Of a stretch of DNA of 64,000 nt, positions 61,285 through 64,000 are shown one piece after another. The notes beneath the pieces were generated by a model. That model was not told the DNA's origin. It saw nothing but the letters and a program-made list of their open reading frames with translations, and made no database searches. The DNA lies in NCBI RefSeq assembly GCF_014534645.1, contig NZ_JACVQF010000219.1, forward strand, positions 62,001-126,000. Direction: 5' to 3'. Source of the DNA: Streptomyces griseicoloratus (lineage in GTDB: Bacteria > Actinomycetota > Actinomycetes > Streptomycetales > Streptomycetaceae). Each line of letters starts with the position of its first letter. Within the stretch, counting starts at the first letter, position 1. The position numbers were made by a program, and so were the translations under genes.

Positions 61285-61646
61285 ACCGGCATCGTCGCAC
61301 GATCCGGAGCGTCCGTCCCTGCAATCGAGGGCCCGACCCGGGAGTACTTGGACGCGTACGGGTCGTAACGGGCGATCTCGCCCGCGAGGCAGGCCCGCCG
61401 GCCCGGCGCCACCCGACGGACTTCTCCGCCTCCAGCCCGACACGGATCCGCCGGCCGGAGAATACGACCTCTAACAAAAGCGGAAAGTATTGTACGAGGA
61501 ATTCGCCGCAATTCAGGTGCGGCCGGGGCGTTCGCGAAGACCCCGGCCCTCTGCGGCTTGCCCGTCAAGCGGCGGCAGGCCGCGACCGAGGGAGGAAAGC
61601 CTGCCCCCATGGCGCGGCCCGTCGCGTTCTCGACCTGGCCGACACC
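61285..61646. other. Intergenic region between YyaL and the LuxR gene
   Basis: About 362 bp with no gene. It contains the YyaL promoter region on the minus strand and a hairpin behind the LuxR gene. Parts are AT-richer (61470-61510) than the flanks. Confidence 0.4.
61521..61548 (-). terminator. Hairpin downstream of the LuxR-type gene
   Basis: A perfect 8-bp stem GGCCGGGG / CCCCGGCC with a 12-nt loop, about 100 bp behind the stop of the minus-strand LuxR gene. It may serve as its terminator. Confidence 0.45.
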
Positions 61647-62420
61647 TCACATGGCGAGGATCCCCGACTCTATGGCCCGGACAACGGCAAGAGTCCGATT
61701 CGGGCAGTTGAGCTTGGCCAAAATGATGCCGACCGTGCGTTTGACTCCGTGTTCCGAGATACTCAGCGATCGGGCGACTTGTCGGTTGCTCAGACCCTCT
61801 GCAATCAGGCGCAGCACCTGGTGTTCACGTGCCGTCAGTGCAATCGCCGCCGCGCGCTTCGAGGTGGTGTCGTCACCGGCCTGGTCGGGCGCCGTCACGG
61901 ATCGCCGCGCCAGGGTCGCCGACACGTGAAATCGTCCGGCCTTCACGTCGACGATCGCTTCGCGCAGGGTCTCGGGACGGAGATCTGCCCAGTCCAGGAA
62001 GCCGTTTGCATGATCGACCCAGGCTTGCTCGACGACGTCTGCCGAATCCACCAGGATCAGCACTTGGATGTTCTGGATGCGCAGCTTTTCAGCGATCTCG
62101 CCGGGTACAGACCCCAGAGCACTGCTGTCTAAAATGACCAGCCGGCCGTAGCCGAACGCCGAGAGATCTTCGATATCCGTGATGGATCGCGCCGTCAACT
62201 GGATGCCGGGCGAACGAAGCATTCCCTCGATACTGTACCGGCGAATGTCGTCTTCGATTATCAGCGCTATCTCGGCCTGCAACAGGGATCGTCCGGCCTG
62301 CGGGGAAGCTCGCCTGCCAGGTATGTCAGGCGTCAGGTAGTCCATCCGACTGCTGTAGTTTTCGTGATTTCCACTGCTCGGGACCGGTTGCCAGGTCAAC
62401 CTGTTCTTCACGCTGTCCAT
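61647..62420 (-). CDS. LuxR-type regulator with atypical receiver-like domain
   Basis: A 257-residue protein. The N-terminus (residues about 50-165) looks like a receiver fold, AEIALIIEDDIRRYSIEGML with RLVILDSSALGS, but phosphorylation residues are only partly present and the conserved lysine is not clear. The C-terminal LuxR helix-turn-helix (about 195-250; LTAREHQVLRLIAEGLSNRQVARSLSISEHGVKRTVGIILAKLNC) is intact. GGGGGATC precedes ATG 62420. Codon usage and the lower GC suggest recent acquisition. It stands alone, with no kinase partner nearby. Confidence 0.85.
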   Translation of the reverse strand: MDSVKNRLTWQPVPSSGNHENYSSRMDYLTPDIPGRRASPQAGRSLLQAEIALIIEDDIRRYSIEGMLRSPGIQLTARSITDIEDLSAFGYGRLVILDSSALGSVPGEIAEKLRIQNIQVLILVDSADVVEQAWVDHANGFLDWADLRPETLREAIVDVKAGRFHVSATLARRSVTAPDQAGDDTTSKRAAAIALTAREHQVLRLIAEGLSNRQVARSLSISEHGVKRTVGIILAKLNCPNRTLAVVRAIESGILAM

Positions 62421-62589
62421 ATCAGTGATCCCCCGTTTTCTCACATTAAAACTGGAAGGTGTGACTCCTGATAGATGAGCATGGCACGGAGTGACGGGAA
62501 CTGTCCACCCCAGAATCAGCCACCGCGTGCTGGGCCGTCGGTGGACGGCGAATAAGAAGAGGTGAACGTTTCGCACAGACCGGCGAAAC

Positions 62590-62692
62590 TGTTTGTTGTT
62601 CAACGACCCCGGCCTGATCGCGAATGCCGGGTTCATCCCGACGATCCGGTTGGCCGAGAAAGTGAAACTCGTCGGCGCGGCCAACGGCGCCG
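62590..62692 (+). mobile_element. Fragment of an IS1380-like transposase
   Basis: A short open stretch reading FNDPGLIANAGFIPTIRLAEKV, which matches the N-terminal signature of IS1380-family transposases (F-D-P-x-L-V-x-x-A-G-L-x-P...LAE). The rest of the element and its ends are gone. No terminal repeats are seen. Confidence 0.5.
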
Positions 62693-62694
62693 GG

Positions 62695-62721
62695 GGCGCC
62701 CGCGGCGACGACGCGGGCGCC
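62695..62721 (-). terminator. Hairpin downstream of the HelD-like gene
   Basis: A perfect 10-bp stem GGCGCCCGCG / CGCGGGCGCC with a 7-nt loop, just behind the stop of the minus-strand helicase gene. Confidence 0.65.
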
Positions 62722-62727
62722 GAGCCG

Positions 62728-64000
62728 TCAGGCGGGCTGGACGGTGATGGTGCAGTGGCGCTTGGTGGCCCGGGTCAGGGCCACGTACAAGTCTCTTTCC
62801 CCACCGGGGCGGGCCGTGATGATTTCCTCGGGGTTCACGACGACGACCCCGTCGAATTCCAGCCCGCGTGCTTCGGACGCCGGCACGATGCGTGCGTGGT
62901 GAGCGACGCCCTCGGCCGTCAGCTCGCTCACCCTGGTGTCCGCGCAGATCACTCCCAGAAGCTCGCCCGGGTGCGCGCTGCTCTGGGCGCGGAGTTCCCG
63001 AACGACGGCGGTGACCAACCCGTCCGCAGGTGCGGTCACGGTGCGAGGGCTCTCACCGCTTCGCAGTGACCGCGTGGGCTTCTGGTCCGGAGCGATCCGC
63101 GTGAGCAGGTCCTGGACGCTCTCCAGGATCTCCTGCGTCGTGCGGTAGCTGACGGTCAGGTTGTGCAGTTTGAACCGCGGTCCGACGTGGGGGCCCAGTG
63201 CTTCCTTCCAGTCGCGTGCTGTCGCGACCGGGCCCGCCTGGGCGAAGTCACCCACCAGCGTCATCGCCCTCGACGGGCAGCGGCGGACGATCATCCGCCA
63301 CTGCATGGCGGTCAGTTCCTGCGCCTCGTCGACGACGACGTGCCCGTACGTCCGCTCCGGCGGGCCGTCGACCAGGCTCGCCGCCTCGTCCAGCAACGCC
63401 ACGTCGGCATCGGTCCACGGGTCGTCCGGACCGCGCAGCAGAAGGGCCCGCTCCTGCGCGGTCAGGCGGGGCAGGCGCTCGGCGAGGGCGTCGGCGTTCG
63501 TCAGGAGCGCCTTCACGAGGTCACCGGGTGCCAGCCGCGGCCACAACACCTCGACCGCCCGGTCGACGGCGGCGTCGTCGAGGAGATCGGCGCGGATGGC
63601 GTCCAGGTCCAGCTCGTGGACCGGACCCGGGTCGGCCGCGCCTTCGGCACGGCGCTGGGCGGCTCCCGTGAACCGGTCGAGGTTGATGCCCGTCATCCTT
63701 TCGGCATCGGCGTCGATCTGCTCCAGGATGTCGCCCATGTCCCGTTGCATCGCGTCGGTGACGGCGTCGACCAAGAGCTCCTTGAACACCTGGCGCGCGG
63801 GGTTGTGCCCCGGTACGGCAGCCAGGGCGGCGTCGCGTGCCGTGGCGACTTCCTCGCCGGAGAGGTGAACCAGTTCCTGTCCGACCCGCACGGTGAAGTC
63901 ACCGGCGGGTGCTTGGTGGAGGCGCACCAGGCCGGCCAGGGCGTCGGCGAGGTCGGAGCTGCCCTTGAGACGCGCCGTGTCGAGCGGGCCCACCGTGTCC
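62728..64000 (-). CDS. HelD/UvrD-like helicase, C-terminal part (5' end outside window)
   Basis: About 424 residues of a superfamily 1 helicase, still open at the window edge. The helicase motifs are VVVDEAQELTAMQWRMIVRRCPSRAMTLVGDFAQAG (II-III), LTVSYRTTQEIL (IV), SEARGLEFDGVVVVNP (V) and YVALTRATKRHCTI (VI). The pattern DEAQELTAMQWRM with VGDFAQA is that of HelD, the RNA-polymerase-associated helicase that in actinobacteria recycles RNA polymerase and can protect against rifamycins. The N-terminal coiled coil that inserts into RNA polymerase is not in view. Confidence 0.85.
   Translation of the reverse strand, partial: DTVGPLDTARLKGSSDLADALAGLVRLHQAPAGDFTVRVGQELVHLSGEEVATARDAALAAVPGHNPARQVFKELLVDAVTDAMQRDMGDILEQIDADAERMTGINLDRFTGAAQRRAEGAADPGPVHELDLDAIRADLLDDAAVDRAVEVLWPRLAPGDLVKALLTNADALAERLPRLTAQERALLLRGPDDPWTDADVALLDEAASLVDGPPERTYGHVVVDEAQELTAMQWRMIVRRCPSRAMTLVGDFAQAGPVATARDWKEALGPHVGPRFKLHNLTVSYRTTQEILESVQDLLTRIAPDQKPTRSLRSGESPRTVTAPADGLVTAVVRELRAQSSAHPGELLGVICADTRVSELTAEGVAHHARIVPASEARGLEFDGVVVVNPEEIITARPGGERDLYVALTRATKRHCTITVQPA

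Larger units (their letters stand above)
62421..62727. other. Low-GC spacer with transposase remnant
   Basis: About 307 bp. The left half is the AT-richer promoter region of the LuxR gene. The right half holds an IS1380-like transposase scrap and the HelD hairpin, both listed separately. Confidence 0.45.

Noticed and set aside
1-64000. CRISPR arrays, tRNA or rRNA genes, prophage or integrated element ends
   Set aside because: No regular repeat-spacer pattern, no cloverleaf or ribosomal signature, and no integrase was seen on either strand.

Overview
The window is high-GC actinobacterial chromosome, almost certainly Streptomyces. Coding regions have strongly GC-biased third codon positions and many GTG, TTG or CTG starts. 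The gene families are typical of the genus: an oxyR-ahpCD locus, a GTP-type PEP carboxykinase, DUF5753/DUF397 fragments, a SigE-like sigma factor, a family-18 chitinase with DasR-like boxes, and a large tad locus. About 60 genes are recognised. The first gene (ABC ATPase) and the last (HelD-like helicase) are cut by the window edges.

Layout. 0-2.8 kb: an ABC exporter ATPase and its FtsX-type permease. 2.9-5.1 kb: peroxide defence, with oxyR divergent from ahpC-ahpD. 5.2-9.1 kb: an AI-2E-type membrane protein, a secreted transglycosylase and a PIN-PhoH ATPase, then about 1.1 kb without a convincing gene that holds a C-rich-loop hairpin resembling a 6C-type small RNA. 10.3-12.6 kb: a methyltransferase, a luciferase-like oxidoreductase and a DUF192 protein. 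12.7-24.4 kb: one long minus-strand tad (Flp pilus/secretion) operon of 14 genes with an embedded two-component system and ending in an OmpA-like protein. 24.7-31.3 kb: an accessory patch around chitinase chiA, with a broken RHS toxin carrying an RNase Sa-like tip, its barstar-like immunity gene, a decayed second barstar copy fused to half a DUF5753 regulator, and small unknown genes of lower GC.

31.3-36.0 kb: a membrane protein, an ECF sigma factor with a putative membrane partner, a divergent Nramp transporter and an acidic protein. 36.1-43.0 kb: a divergent catabolic cluster (GntP permease, RidA, IclR regulator, sugar-acid kinase; then a DSD1-like PLP enzyme and a D-aminoacylase). It can be read as a pathway from N-acetylglucosaminate to 2-keto-3-deoxy-6-phosphogluconate. 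43.0-47.8 kb: an aminotransferase and hypothetical genes, one with its Shine-Dalgarno inside a strong hairpin. 47.9-52.3 kb: a four-gene envelope module (two substrate-binding-like proteins, one carrying a VWA domain, a TelA-family protein and a membrane protein). 52.3-59.1 kb: a secreted propeller/Ig protein, pckG, a haemolysin III protein with a TetR regulator, a Mut7-C protein and a small membrane protein. 59.2-64 kb: a YyaL-type thioredoxin protein with an insertion inside its CxxC motif, a LuxR regulator, an IS1380-like remnant and the HelD-like helicase.

The strongest leads are the glucosaminate-type cluster, the TelA/VWA module, the YyaL CxxC insertion, the inverted barstar copies around chiA, and the hairpin over the ribosome binding site at 45.1 kb. 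All assignments come from reading motifs; no database search was run.
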